DNA of 64,000 nucleotides, taken from contig JAYKXP010000148.1 in NCBI GenBank assembly GCA_037176845.1, positions 42,690-106,689 of the forward strand. The letters run 5' to 3'. Position 1 is the stretch's first letter. Each line of letters opens with the position of its first letter. The position numbers and the translations under genes were made by a program. This document shows positions 13,190 through 26,860 of the stretch, in pieces. This DNA comes from Paramarasmius palmivorus (Eukaryota > Basidiomycota > Agaricomycetes > Agaricales > Marasmiaceae). The notes below the pieces were generated by a model, which made no database searches, was not told where the DNA came from, and saw nothing but the letters and a program-made list of their open reading frames with translations.

Positions 13190-16100
13190 GTTCAGTGTTT
13201 GTCGATCTGTTGCTAGATCCATGCATATCTCATTTTATCGGTTTGCTTTCGATCTCGCTTATCTATATATTCCTATGCTCTGTATTATCATTTCCCTTGC
13301 TATCTCAGTACCGCATAACACAGTATTACCCGCTGTTTCTTCGTCGCATTCAAAATTCTAACCATATATTTATAGAAAACTATACGACCGTTTTTTCTAT
13401 TTAATGTCGTTGCCTTCAATATATCGTCCTATATTGCCAGAGACTCCATTCACCGATTACATTAGGGTCTTGTGCTGCCGTCGGAATCATAACTATTGAC
13501 AGAACAAGTAAAGAAACATCAATGGGACAACACGGCCGTGCTTCGGACTAGTCATGGATGATCGATGAGGAAAGCTACTACAAGTCCGAAATGAGTATAT
13601 CAAGCTTGGGCTGAACAGGCAATTACAGATGCATTGAGATAGTATAAAGCACAACGCGTATAGCATGTCAATGAGCGTGTTGTAAACGTGACCGCCCAAA
13701 GGTACCGGATAGCACCAGATACACGATATGCAGCTAGGCCCTTGCTGCAAGATGATGAGTGTATGCTACCGATGTCCTTCAGTTCCGAAAAGATGATTTG
13801 GATCTTTGCCCTTGAAGTATCCGTGACCTGTGTAAAAGTAACGAAGGATAAGTACCGAGTACGGTGAATGGCGCAGAATGATACTCCTTACCTTTATGGC
13901 GGATACGAGACTGCAAATGGGACCGGAGATTAAAAGATCCCAAAGAATTTCATCGGCTCCGTGATCGGGAACCGAATTTTGACTAGGTGAAATCGTATTA
14001 GCGGGCATGGATAAGGGGTGCAACAACACGGGACAGATGTGACGAGTCTCGGAAGAGATACGTCTTCACAGGGTACGAGGGATGAGCATCCTAAAAGGAC
14101 ATAAAGGTATCAGAGCTCGATATGGCTGGCAGGCCGTGTGAATACTCATCTTGGCTAAACTCTCCTTCCAAAGCTTCACGCACAAAGGAAACCGTCAAAT
14201 TACACGAAAAAGATTGGCAGGCTTGGAAAACGCGAGCCCAATCATCTGACTAATACGCGCGTACAGATTGCCACCGGAAAGTCCTTGTGTCAATCTCAGT
14301 AAGCAGATAACACGCTAAATGCATCTGTTAGTACTCAAGAAGTGTAGATAGTTAATACTCAAGACTTACCGAGGGCGTTCCCCAAGGCTCGAAGGTACAA
14401 GAATGCCATAATAGGCGGACAAGAGCCGAAATGCTGCATCACCCTATCTCCGCCGAAGAAACACCTCGTTGTCCAAAGATTAACGTCGACTATAGCACGG
14501 GCATAAGGTCGGGTAGCTGGCGATATAGTTCAAATAGAGATTCGTGACGCAGTCCTCACTACGAGGTGTGTCTGATAGACAACGATAATGGCCACCTTCT
14601 GTCTAGAATCAGGACAAGGATATATGTCCGACTCCGACGTCGAAGATGCAGGAACTGACGATTGAAGACTCGGAAAGCTATCAGAGTAGCCATAGGGTAT
14701 ATACTATCCGATGCCTTCTCGACTTGAGAGCTGATGACTAGGAGCAGGTGCGTCAGTGACTGAATAGGCGCACGATCAATACGAACACGTACATAGGTAT
14801 CGCTGCCTCATGTTGATGAGACGACCAGCATCTTGATCGAGCGCTGGCTTCGAAAAGCCTCGTGGTGGATGTCACGTTGGAGATCCGGTACGATGCAGGA
14901 CCGGTCTTCTGAGAGTAGTTTTTGCGAGTCTCGAGATAAGAACGTTGGGCGTTATCTGGACGTCTTGGCTTGGTAGGATACCCTAAAAAGTCGTGTCAGT
15001 CGATATCAGATAAGTTTCGAAAATTCATTCAAGCACTCACCTTGACCTGGCTACTTGAACACATCGCCACTGCGGAAAGGGAGAATATTAGGGCATCATA
15101 GCAGTCTGTGGGTCTGAGCCCTGGAGAAATGGTAGCATTAGCTCGAGGAACAAAGAACGAGAAAGGAAGATCGGGCAAGAGATGGCATAGGTCGAAGAAG
15201 TACATGAGAGGTGTATCAAGGGAAGCAAGGGTATTATCAAAGAGTATGCAAAATGTAAATAGGTGGAAGGGACTAATGAATGATCAACACGTAGTGAATG
15301 CAAAACGGAGGAATGAGTAGTATCAACGAACCAGGTTTACCACTGCGACAGCACCTTGTATTGATATATGTACTGCGTGAGTGGGGAAGCTGCCCGAAAC
15401 GTTGTAGCATCTGCGTAGCGTGAGTCAGCGTCCCTATGTCGCTCTCTTGGGCACATAAAAAGGGGTTAATGGAACAGGCAGAAGACAGAAATGCGGGAGT
15501 AAAAATGGGATAGAAAGAGGTACGTATGGAGAATGACATCAAAAATGTAGTCCTGCAGCCTGAGCCTACTTTTATCTCTCCTCCGTATCCGTTAACCTCG
15601 TTGTAAGCTCGCGCTATGTAGTTGAATTGTTACTTGAAAGAATGTCGACGTGTCTGGACGGCAAGTGTGAGTATAGAAAATGGAAGGAGAAGCGGAGGAC
15701 ATACATCTGAGTCCTTTCATCCCCTTATCGCAGCCGAGTAGGTGCATCTTGGACGAGTCCATGCGCGGATGTAGATTGCCCAACAACTATTGAAGCTCGA
15801 GCGGTATTATGGCATTTATCCAGGCGACGGAGGTGCTACAGAGGAAACCAGATTGTTGAAGAGACAGGTTGGGAGGTGTTGGAGGATGTGGACGCGTTTT
15901 ATGGCGTAGGGCAGGAGTGGAATGCTCGTGCTGGCCGTTGAGGTGAAGGGAGACTCTAAAGTTGTATGGTGCGCAACGGTGTGAGATATTGGCCCTGGAT
16001 TTCTAGTTTGATAGTTGACATCGACTTTAGAGTCGTTTGGTGTCGTTGAACAGAGTAGAGAGAAGGCAAGAAAACGCGGAACAAAAAAAAAGCTCCGTTG

Positions 16101-17928
16101 TCATCATCATTTCCCACGACGATGATGCTTCCTTTCACACGATCACGATCAGATCTATAATCGGGCGCATATCATGTCTCCGTGAGTGTCCAACTATTCG
16201 TCTATACCTACCCCTCATGTGCTCCATCCCCTCGTCGTTCTCAATATCCTCAAATACAATTGTCCAGTTTCTTGTTCTCTGTACTACTCCTACCGCCGCT
16301 GAACCTGTTCAAAATTATGTACATCCCGCATGTTTCGACTCGCCGACTCTCTTGGAATTACATAACAAAAAGGCAGCAAAACAACTAGTTTCTTTCTAGA
16401 TCCGTAGATTCTGGTTCCATAGCCGCCCTACTAGTAGGATCACAGTAAGCACTCCCACATGATCAACCATCCATTTCTCTGATTGTCAATTGAGGACACA
16501 AAGACGTTCAGCGATGGCGACAATACTATGAGTAAAGACCGTAGATGGCCCATTCTACACTAGATCATCGCCTAGAGCAAAAGGGTAACCACGGCGGACA
16601 ATACAACCAGACATCACTCACCAAATCCAGCGGAGATCTTGGTCGATCCAGTAATAAAGGAACATGGAATTGAATGGAAGCATGGGGGATATACACCAGA
16701 TAGCAATTCCAATTGCTGCTGAAAATCGAGTGAAAAGTTCTATTCCCGTGTACCTGGCTATCATCATGCGCATAGGTTGTATGATTCGGACGAACAAGGA
16801 CCGAAACGTACCTCATATATTCGCTACGCGCTTTCTGCAAATAAATACCAACTTTCAGAATGAATACACGTCCTGAGCGTCTGGAGATCTCGAGATTCAA
16901 AGTGAGCGTATTACATAGCGAGAAATATCGTGTGGATTTGCGAGGGACTGCCTTCAGTGTCTGATAGTCGTGGAGAACACTAATAATTACCTTTGATGTC
17001 TTCATTGAACAAGAGACCTAGTAAAAGACTACATCAGCGGCCTGACAGACAATTCAATGAGATAAAGCCTCGCCTGGGTCGTCGTAGGCTTCAGCAGCCA
17101 TGGTTCGATCTTGATACCGATATATACGATAGCGTTAGCTCGAATACCAAGGGAAGCAACAAGAAAGTAGTGAAAAGAATGGGAAGAAGGGCGGCAATTC
17201 CCGAGGACACGAGTCATAACAGCAGAGAAAGGAAAATAAAGCGAATATGGCGTATACTGGGACACTACATTGGCAGGTAGTACCACAAGCAGCAGCGCTC
17301 GGCCTTGTATTAAAACCGGGTAACCGGGGAACGTAGGTTTGGTGTTGCATGATGCCTAGGCAGAGGAAGTAGTAAGTGTTCATTCTTCGAAAAATGGGCA
17401 GTAGACCAGGCTTTGATGAATAAAAGGGCAAATGGTAAAGGCGGCGAAGGAAAAGTCACGTACAGAAAATGACGCTCGTACTGACACCAGAATTATCCCT
17501 ACGCTCCCTACTTCTATTGATATCCAACTAGCTGGTGCTTAGTTATGACATTTCCACCAGATAAGCTGCCATTGGGATAATTTTGACGCGTTTCTTGTTG
17601 AACAGTATGTATGAAAGAGGCACGATTACAAAGGAAGGAAACAACATGTTAGCTCTGTCCATCTCTGAAGGCTCAAGGTTGCCCTATCGATATGAGTTCA
17701 CAACAAGACATCGAAAAAGAATGATTCTATTCATAGAATCAGGGACAAAGCCGCAGTTGGGAAGGTTGATACACGGAATACAGATAGCAATGGAAACAAG
17801 TGGGTATATAATGGAGGCCAAAGCAGACGAACGAGATATGCAGAAGTATTTCCAGCAGGACTATCGTTGAAGAGAACATCAGCTAACCAGTTCATGACAA
17901 TAATCAATCGGAAGGAAAAACACCTCAA
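13190..17928. other. Gene-poor region between copies B and C
   Basis: No gene is recognised. The region has short open segments on both strands and many donor/acceptor-like words. Around 16080-16150 a stretch reading TCATCATTTCCCACGACG recurs in similar form near 22950 (complement) and 870. The last 250 bp (17680-17928) match the 3' flank of C' (49480-49714), so they belong to the C/C' duplication. Confidence 0.4.
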
Positions 17929-19600
17929 TCACCCAATATGCGGGATAAACATAGTCCACTGAACATCCTGATACGCACTCGACGGAAGATCCCTCAGCGC
18001 CATCAACGCAATCACAATAAGAATAACACGAAACACAACATACGCCAAGGAAAGCAAAACCGGAACGGTCACGAAAATCCAATACGGGACACTAGGCATA
18101 TCTGAACTCAGATAACCATGTAAAACCCCCATCGTGATAGGTGAACAAGCGATTGCGACAGCGGAAATACGCCAAAGTAACTGTTCGGTATGAGTCGGAA
18201 AGTAGAATAGCCATGGGATACAATGTACGGCGCCGAAAAGAGCTGCTATCCCGTAGACGATGATGTAAATGTGGAGAGGATCTTTGTGTAGTCTGGAGGA
18301 TATGGGGATCGCCATATGATTAAGGTCACCGTCTTCGTCTTCCAGGAGAGTCCAGCACGTTAAGAAGGTGTGCCATGGGACTAGAACAGGAAAGAGTAAA
18401 AGTCGGAAGAATATGGTATCGGGGATTCGATCGGAGAAGTTGGTGGCATAGATGTAGTCGATAACAGCGAGGAAACCGTTGCGGCATATGCTCCAGATCG
18501 TCTCCTCTTGGCTCTCGATCGTATATCTCTCTGTGTGGCGCCAATACACCCGAACGGGATACCCTACCCGAAGCGGCTTGTTCCACCATAGAAAGTAAGT
18601 GCCGAGGTTGAGAAGGGCGAAACCGACAGTGATGATTTCGATTTCTGTGATGGCGAGACCTTCTACGGCACGAGCGATGACCTGGAAGATGAACCAGGTG
18701 GTTTGAATGACGGCGATAGATTTGGAGACAAAGTCGGCGTGACTCCGGTCTTTGATTTGGTCTTCGGTAATGGTGATGTATCCTTTAGCGAGGAGAAATT
18801 CGAGGAGGCATGATGCGTCAGATGGAGTGTTGATAAGGAGAGACTTGTCCTGTATCTGTGATATGAGAAGAATGCTGATGTATGAAAGCTGTTGTGGACT
18901 GTACCGGAAGGACTTTCGTATTCTTTATTGTATCGTTGGCATCCTGTATCGGAAGACAAAAACTAAGAAACGCGCAGTGCAGAAATATCGAGATGGACGT
19001 ACGTGGACAGGGGGCGGCTGAGGATTTTGAGTCGGTCCCTTCTGTACATACTCGTGCTGATCCCCAATCTGGCTTATCCATCTCTCAAGGCCTTCTTCTC
19101 TATCTCCTCTAGAATCATCCCACAGATACCCACAGAAGACGTCTCCATCATATAGCGCGAAGCCTCCCATGATCACAAAAAAGCCGTGTGTCATTCCCCA
19201 ACCGTACTCTGTTGGGAAAGCATTAGCTAGGCACTAGAAATTAGACTGAACACGTACGTTTAAACTTTTCTCTGATCTCTTTCGCCTTCTCCCGCTGTCT
19301 CATTGCCCATAGTATCATAAATTCCGGCGCAAATATCGCAATAACCATCAATTCAACATTTTGGTAGAACACGACAGCCGGATGCCATTGTTTCTGCCGT
19401 TTTCTCACTATCGGAATGTTGGGGTGAATGGCAACCCATGTACAAATGAAAATGACCGAGATGCAGCTCCAGATGATATCGGTAGAGGTGCGACATCCGT
19501 TAATGTCGATGCATTCACCTGTATTGGGGTCGAAAGGTGTGGTTTCGTTGGAAGAGATAGCAGAGGCGATAGGCCTTGCGAGAGCGAAGAGGTGGAGCAT
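17929..19600 (-). CDS. Multi-pass membrane protein, family copy C
   Basis: Intact copy on the minus strand. Exons are 19600-19258, 19208-19003 and 18855-17929, in phase, 491 residues. The ATG at 19600 gives a signal-like N-terminus (MLHLFALARPIASAIS) before CIDINGCRT. The second intron is unusually long for this locus (147 nt); a nearer acceptor (before 'GATGCC') would lead to an in-frame stop, so I chose the ATCACAG acceptor, which preserves the family frame 'SDASCLLEFLLAKGYITITED'. The loop after 'VRVYWR' is short and Glu/Thr-rich. A GTGTTT donor-like word follows 5 nt after the stop, weaker than in the sister copies. Near-identical to C' (49715-51940) and gives the empty site for both insertions found there. 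Upstream it abuts repeat block R1. Confidence 0.85.
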
Positions 19601-19707
19601 TGTCACTGGAAAAAGAGTGGATACTGGAAAGGAGAGTCGAAGCCTCTAGTCCATTGGTCGTGCGGTTGTGCTGAGGAGATGAGGAGATTCGTTGTACATT
19701 TCGAGCT

Positions 19708-22700
19708 GTTGGAAGCGAACAGGGAGCGACGATGGGCGAAGAAAAAATTTGTGTCATGTGGATGTGGGGTTACATGACAGGTGATGTCATTCAACCGCTC
19801 GGCTCCGAGCTCCATTTCTTCTCTCACTTACGCTCAGTCCTGCGTGTCCTCTTTTCCTCGTCGACCAATGTCCGGAATGAAGCGCCTCCCATGCTCTCGG
19901 CCTACCACATCACCTACACTAACGCGACAAGATCTAGATCGAAGCTTCTACCGAGTAGAGTGAAGAACTTTGGTTGGACTTCGGCGATTCTTGGTGCAAG
20001 GCGAGTAGCTGGTCCACTGTTTTGTCTCCTGAACGTTGAACCATCCCAACGTCGCTTTTCAGTGGAACTCTTCCTACATCCGCCAACTCCCTGCGAAACC
20101 TAAGTACATCGTTCCTCCAACTCGCTCCTCTCGAAGCAACGACTATCGCTGGTGTCCGATACCATCAGAAGGTCCCATGTGCTCCTCTGTCCCTCTAATC
20201 ACCGCTCTCCTGCCGACAAGGAACTTTTACACCCTCTCCCTCACACTCTCGCTCCCTTTCATGTCCTGTTGTCCTCCTCTAACGTCCGGGGCGACGAGCC
20301 TCCTTCCTTCCTCTCGGCTTATCACAGCCTTCCCCACTTCGTCGACTCTACCACATCAAGATCGAAATTTACAGCTATCGAAACAGGAATCCTGTCTTGT
20401 AAAGAGTAATGAGAAGGCTAGGTCAGGAGTCGCAGTCGACGGGTCTAGGTACAAGGCGAGTAGTCGGATCACGTTTTTGCTACATGAACGATCCCAACGT
20501 GGTTTTGCAGTGAAACTCTTGGCCTTATATCAGCCAACTCCCTCTACAGCCTAAATCCGTCCTCCAACTCGCTCCTCTCGAAGCAACAATCGTCCATATC
20601 CACGCCGCCGATGCCATCAGAAGGTCATATGTGTTGGTGCCCCCTCTTTTTCCCTCTAATCACCGCTCTCCTGCCGACGAGCAACGTGGCAGAATCAGGC
20701 TTTCACGCTCTCACTCCCTTACACAATTCTTATATCCTCTCCAATTGTCCTCCTCGACTTTGACATGCTAAGATCCGGAGCGAAAGGCCTCCTTCCCTCC
20801 TCACGGCTTATCACATCCCCACATCGTCGACTCTACCGCATCAAGATCGAAGTTTATAGCTCTCGAATATCAGAACGAGGAGATCGGCTGCAGGAGATGC
20901 TGTTTTGTGATGGAAGAACTAGGTCAAGAGTCGCAGCCGGGGATTCTAATTCCGAGGCGAGTATCTGGTCCACGCCCCTGCTACACGAACAATCCCAACG
21001 TCGCTTTGCAGTGAAACCCTTGCCCTTATATCAGCCAACTCCCTACACAGCCTACATCCGTCCTCTAACTGCCTCGTCTCGAGGTAACGACCGTCCAAAC
21101 GCATGCATGCCGCCGATGTGTTCGATATCATCAGGTCTTCTGTGTCAATGCCCCTCCTCATCTCGCTCTGATCACCGCTCTCCTGCCGACAAACACGTGC
21201 CAAAATCAGAATCTCACACTTTCACACACTTTCACAATCCCATTCCTCGTATCCTCGACCTTAACATGCCAACATCCGGAATGAAAGGCCTCACATCCTT
21301 CACCGCATCACATCACCGAGTCTACACCATGATCAAGGTTTACAGCTAGCAGGTATCTGAACAGGAAAATTGATCGTAGTAGAGGGAAGGGATGCTTGTG
21401 AGTATTGAGAAGAGTCATAGCCGGCGGTTATGCATGCAAGGTGAGCTATCGATCCCCGTTTCTGGTACAAGCACAATTCTAACCTCATTTTTCAGTATCC
21501 CTTTTGCTCTTATGTCCGAAAGGAGAGCGTCTAGGACCTATACCAACATGAAGACCATCACGCCACATCCGATAACGCTCGACAATGACAACCGTTCAGA
21601 AACCTTTTGGTCACATACCCACATTACAATGCCAACACGAGATCCTCCAAACCACTACCTGGAATCCCACTGCTCGCAGTACTACCCCGCATTTCTCAAA
21701 TAACATCAAACCAGGCTCGAAGTTCAGTTGCACAAACCGGATTCCTGTGCGTTCCCATGCCTGAAGTTCGTCTATCAACGTTCCCTAATCCCAAGTATCG
21801 AAAAAACTCGACGATTCGCATTCAACCCCGACGTCCTTCACCACCGTATTCCCATTCCACCTGCATTCGTCCATATGCCCAGTAATCTCTAGCCAACCTC
21901 CTCTGGTTCCTCCTCTCATTCCTCTCTAACCGCAGAGCCAGACTGCTACCCTATCCATGCGCTCCTTGCCGCGGCGGCTCAAATTTTATGTTGATTTCCC
22001 CCTTGGATCTTCTTTTTCCCTTACTTCGACTTGGAACGCGTACAAAGTCATTAGAGCCGACTCGGAATCATACATACTGGCATGAGGTATTAGGATTAAT
22101 GCCGATGGGTGGTATCTGTTCTTCGTACGTGTCTTCTATTATCCCTAGTCACTTCATCCCATCTCTCTATGTTTTGCGTATCCTTTCTTTCCGTTCGTTG
22201 CGTTCTTGTCTACCCTACTCTGGGTCTTTCCTCACATGACGCAGCACAGTGCATCTTCCGTTATCCTAGCGCAGGTCGTACTATAGGTCGTTTTAGCTGG
22301 TATTAGCCGTTCTCTGTCCGCCACTAGTTTCTCATTGCCCTTGACCACTCATTATCCGCTTTTGCAGACTTACAGTATCAGGTTCTTTGCTTTATCTCAC
22401 CTTTTCTGCTCGAGTCAACACTACCGTTTATCTGTGGAACTCAATCATTAGAAGATATGTTTTTGATAGGTAAGCATCCCAATCGATCCTTTGCGAACAG
22501 TTTCTCGTGTTTCCAAGATGTACGGTCACATCGATTTGTATCGAAACGACTCTGAGCTTGGGGGCGCTTTACCAACCCAAGGCGCACAGCAATGCCTTCA
22601 CGCTCAGAAAATGGCACTCCGAGATCGGTGTTGTACTGGTATGTGCCTGCTTTGGAGATCTCGACTCGGATACGTACTACAGGTGCACGTCTCCGTAATA

Positions 22701-22720
22701 CTAACATACGCTCTTCACCC
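19708..22720 (+). repeat. Repeat block R1 (tandem units of about 450-500 bp)
   Basis: The block contains successive units anchored by TCCCAACGTCGCTTT-like words near 20044, 20491, 20993 and 21478, so the period is about 447-502 bp. Between anchors the order of sequence landmarks is the same (CCAACTCCCT, TCACCGCTCTCCTGCCGAC, GGCTTATCACATC, ATCAAGATCGAAGTTTA). Each unit includes a donor-like GCGAGT/GTGAGC and, 40-60 nt later, an acceptor-like TTTTCAG. Related blocks lie at 34.5-36.06 (R2), 45.17-46.0 (R3), 52.9-56.2 (R4) and 61.44-64.0 kb (R5). The start boundary is placed where sequence shared with R4 resumes after the hAT element there. No convincing protein is encoded. Confidence 0.75.
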
Positions 22721-25700
22721 CGCGAGCATAATCTCTTTTAGTTCGCGAGATTTTTGTTCACCAAAGATACACGAGGCACCGCAGTGACATGGGGAATGGG
22801 ACTAAACTATCAAAAATTTTGACCGGTTGTATACAAAATTCGCTCAAAAAAGGCGTGTCAGTGAAGTGACTTCCGGCACTGTAGAAGAGAGCAGAGAGCC
22901 GAGGATGAAAGCCGGTCATGGTGGTGTGAAAGGAAGCGTTATCGCCGTGGGAAATGATGTTGACAGTATCTTGATCCCGAACCACGACACTCTTTCGTCC
23001 GCTTTACCTTCCTTCTCACCTACCGCATCATAATCTGAACGAGTTTCAGTACCCAGAACTTATGGTGCGTTCTTCTTTATCATGACCTCTTGCTTCCACC
23101 TCAAAACGGCCGTTTTCGCTAGCTCCGGGGATCTCATGTACGAAGGACGCTGAACGATGAACACCGTGGACACTGGAGAACGAGGACTCGGTACATTTCC
23201 GTGCTCATTTTGGAAACCATCGTGGTCCTGACATAGGGATGGAGTCCAGGCACCTGGTACACCTGGGTTTATCAGTGCTCGAAGCTACACTCGCGGATCC
23301 ACATACCAGAAATTACAAACTCGTAGTATGGAGCGATGCGCTTCGGACAAGGAATCAAGAGGAAGGCTGGGGCGGAAAGAGTCGGTGTTGAGCATGCGAG
23401 GACGAAGGAGAGGTCATCAATAGGATGGATAACTTAGGTTTTGACTCTTGTTTGACTCTTCCTTCGCATGAGATTCAATGTTATCTTGTAGCTAGGAACC
23501 TCGCAGTTCAAGGAACAAGGCAGAGATGGTGGCTTTTGACTTCAAAGAATGGATCAAGACTACGACTTATAGCCACCATAGATCGCTTCATTCATGTCGT
23601 TTCATTGTAAGGCGCCACCCATTTTCGGTTTATCTTCCTTTCTTATCACTTATCTGCTTGCACTTATTTACCTACGTCCTCGACTATATAAAGCCGTCTC
23701 GGCCGTAGTTACCTCATCTCACCTGTATCTTGTCTACTTCGTACACGAATTCACGTTGGTCGTGCTCTCTCGGCCTCAGGGCCTCGTCTGTTTCCTTCCT
23801 CGAGTAGTCGAGATTCAGCGGCGTACAAGACGCCTTACATTCATCGAATCACTCAGGGTTGTAACGAGCTTTATTCGATCGGAAGAGTCAACTAGCATCG
23901 ATACCGTGTTTCTCAAACTATCGGTACTTACAGGCTTCATTTCCCCGAGTAGAATCCTGGACATCTGATGTGGATGCTTGCTGCTGTGGGGAACGCTGAT
24001 ATGTTGGTAATAAGATGAGGAGCGGACGACACGTTGTGGAGGAAGGACAAAAATGTGTACGTTTGGTAGAGGATAGCCATGGACATAGGTGATTGGTACG
24101 ATTAACCCAGATGCAGAATCATATGCAAAGGTGTTTCGCGATATCCAGTAGTTGGAACAGCGTTCGTGCTCTCCTGCAGCTGCATGTATGAAATCCAGAA
24201 TCGAAACCATCGCTGGAGCAAAGGAGCGCTGCGTCTCGGCGCTATGACGTAGTTCGTGCCTGGGGCTAGACCTTTGATGTAAGTCGCCTCCGCTTTTTCA
24301 GACGACAAGGACCACAGACGATGTTCAGCTCCGACATAGGCAGCAACTACATGCGACTACACGCGAATATCGCGCTGAGACCCCTCACCAATTCATCCTC
24401 AGAGTCAACCAGGCAACTAACAAACAGGTTCCCAAATGGGACCATTTTGCTCCTCCTCTTCGCACAGCGACCCCTCTGATTTCCTGATCATGTTACACCC
24501 ATCCATCTTCTCATCAAGTACCTTCTCCCTTCCTCTCATAGCCGCGAATGCCCTACAAGGACGACCTCAGCCCTCGACAACCGACTCCTCCAACGCGTTC
24601 CTCTCAACGCGACTGGTTATATGCTCGCCTTGGATAAAGACGTATGCAATCTGCTCCTAATCTTTCCTCTGTGCTCAATTTCCACGTAGATTCATACACG
24701 ACCAACGTCCCTTAACTATGAACAACGCAGCGGAAAGATCGCACTTTGCAGGAGACGAGGCTTAGTATCAATGCCTAATGGGCTGTTGTTTTCTGTAAGT
24801 GTTCCTTCGCTGCTCCTCCCCTTGCCTTCATCCAGTCTACGCCTCTACTATTCAATCATGCGCTTACCCAATGCGACTTGTAGTCCCCAGTGCAGCACCC
24901 TTATATTCCTCCTCGTCGATACCATCAAACCATGTGCAAATACGATCTATTTGACAATTCAGCAACCTTTTATTGAAGGAGTCAGCTAGGTATGTGACAT
25001 TCGATCTGGACCTGGCCTTTTCGCACTCTGCCTCCTCTACCGTTCCTCTCGCAGGTTTATTAGTCCTTTCTTCTGGTTTCCGTCATACCTTCTTCCACCA
25101 ACGACAATGTTCAGTCTGTTCAACCTCTGGCTTATCTCCCTTCCTTCTCTTCCTTCTGCCTTATTCCAGGGCTAATCTTTTTCTATGTGTAGGGTTCAAA
25201 CGACTTGAACAACAGACCTTTACCGGCTTTTTCTCTTCGGGATAAGGAACGTCTGGGCATTGACTAGGTAGCAATATCAAGGTGAGCTTCCTGATATACC
25301 TACTTTATCGAGATACCTAATGCAAATACGACATTATACAGTAGTATCAACCTTCGTTACTCCTTCCACGAAGACAATCATGCCAACTTGACCCTGAAAG
25401 CTGCTATACACACCGGAACGCTCTCACAGACTTAACAACCAATGTCACGTCTAGGCGGTCGCAAACGATCAATCCGCATGGCTAGCACATTGTGCTCGTG
25501 TACGCCCCCACGCTGAAACCACGTTGCCGCACCACTCTCAGCACGCAACATGTATGGGCTCTCCATAGCCGATGCACTCGGTATGTGAATGTACGTTCAC
25601 GTACTAATACCACCTCCATTCAAGAATTATGGTATCACGATGATAGCTACTCGTTCAACGCCGTGTGTTGCTGGCCACCGTACGATCAAGGTTGGAGGCA

Positions 25701-26799
25701 AGTGGTATCCCTTTCGTTCATTTACCGTTTGACAAAGGCTGGAACGTGATTGAATGACACGGAAGGACAACCTTTCAGCGCTGAACTTTGCGAAACCAGG
25801 TGCGTGTTCACAGTGCTATCCAGATCAACATGGGAATCACTCTTCGTTATCCCGGCAGTTTTTGACCATTCCCATGATTGTTTCGACGTACGTTTCAGCT
25901 TTTCGTCTGCTAGGTGTGCTCACATTCAAGTAGCGTTAGCGGCGGTCGGATCGACCAAGAATTTGAACACGATCGATTCATGCTACCTCCACGAATGTCA
26001 CCGAAACTGGTAAGTCACGAATTTCTTATTATGATACTGCTGGTAGTGCTTACCTCTACCTGCTTGCTACCCATGTAGATGATCTTCTTCAGAACTTGAC
26101 ATCCACGGCTGGCGTCAGGTATCAGCTATTCCAAATCCTAAGACGTCGGACCTTTGCTCATGGTTGGTGCTGTTCTTGTAGGCGGTTCCTTTGGGGTCGC
26201 ATCGTCTACCTCAAGTACCGTAGTATGCTCAACGTGTTAGACGTATCTTAAGCAATATAAGCGCAATGAATGATACTTCGTTCTCGAATGACAAAGCTCA
26301 TACATAGTTGTATGTTGTCCGCCCAAGTGACATCCGGATAGTGTGTCAAGGTAGCGTACGCCACTTCATCTGCAAATGGTCGCTTTCTTGCGATGGCACT
26401 CAAGGTGTATCCCCCGGAGAATAAAGGTTGACAATTGAAAGTATGACATCAATACATCTTGATCTTCGTATACATGGTATGTATGTGCATTTCATGTATA
26501 GGTGCAACTGGCGATACTGTGACTGAAACATGGCTAGAAATAGCAGCAATAATGAGAAGGTAAGTATAGAAGCATAACAGGCGAGAAATAAGCTGGAAAG
26601 CAGAAAAGCATGCTGTTCTTGGTGAATATACAAATAGGAGCGGACATGGCGAAGAGACGGCCGGTGATAGTTGTGCACGAAACAAAGATAGCTAAAAGAA
26701 CAATAGTTGAGGGCATAGGGGATATACATAGACGAAAGAGTAGGATCCAAAGCAAATAGACGAAACGAGATATGACAACAGATAGATGGAAAGCTAAAC
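22721..26799. other. Gene-poor region between R1 and copy D
   Basis: No gene is recognised. Plus-strand sequence has many CT-rich tracts, TTTCAG-like acceptors and GTACGT donors. Parts around 25.9-26.2 kb resemble 46.4-46.8 kb (for example TCTTGTAGGCGGTTC near 26180 and 46785), so the two stretches may be remnants of the same dead gene or repeat. About 22905-22990 contains the dispersed motif also seen near 870 and 16100. Confidence 0.4.
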
Positions 26800-26855
26800 C
26801 TATGAAGATCGAATCAGCTCGACATTTCCTTCATGAGTGAAAGAAGTAAACATAC
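26800..26855 (-). other. Candidate 3' UTR intron of copy D
   Basis: On the minus strand donor GTATGT starts 5 nt after the stop of copy D. GCTGATTCG (branch-like) and acceptor TTCATAG close a 56 nt segment. It has the same position relative to the stop as in copies B and G. Confidence 0.6.
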
Positions 26856-26860
26856 CTGAA

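Noticed and set aside
20036..20554. 172-codon and similar open frames inside the R blocks as proteins
   Set aside because: They change frame between units, are Ser/Pro/Leu-rich by base composition, and are not preserved in the sister blocks.
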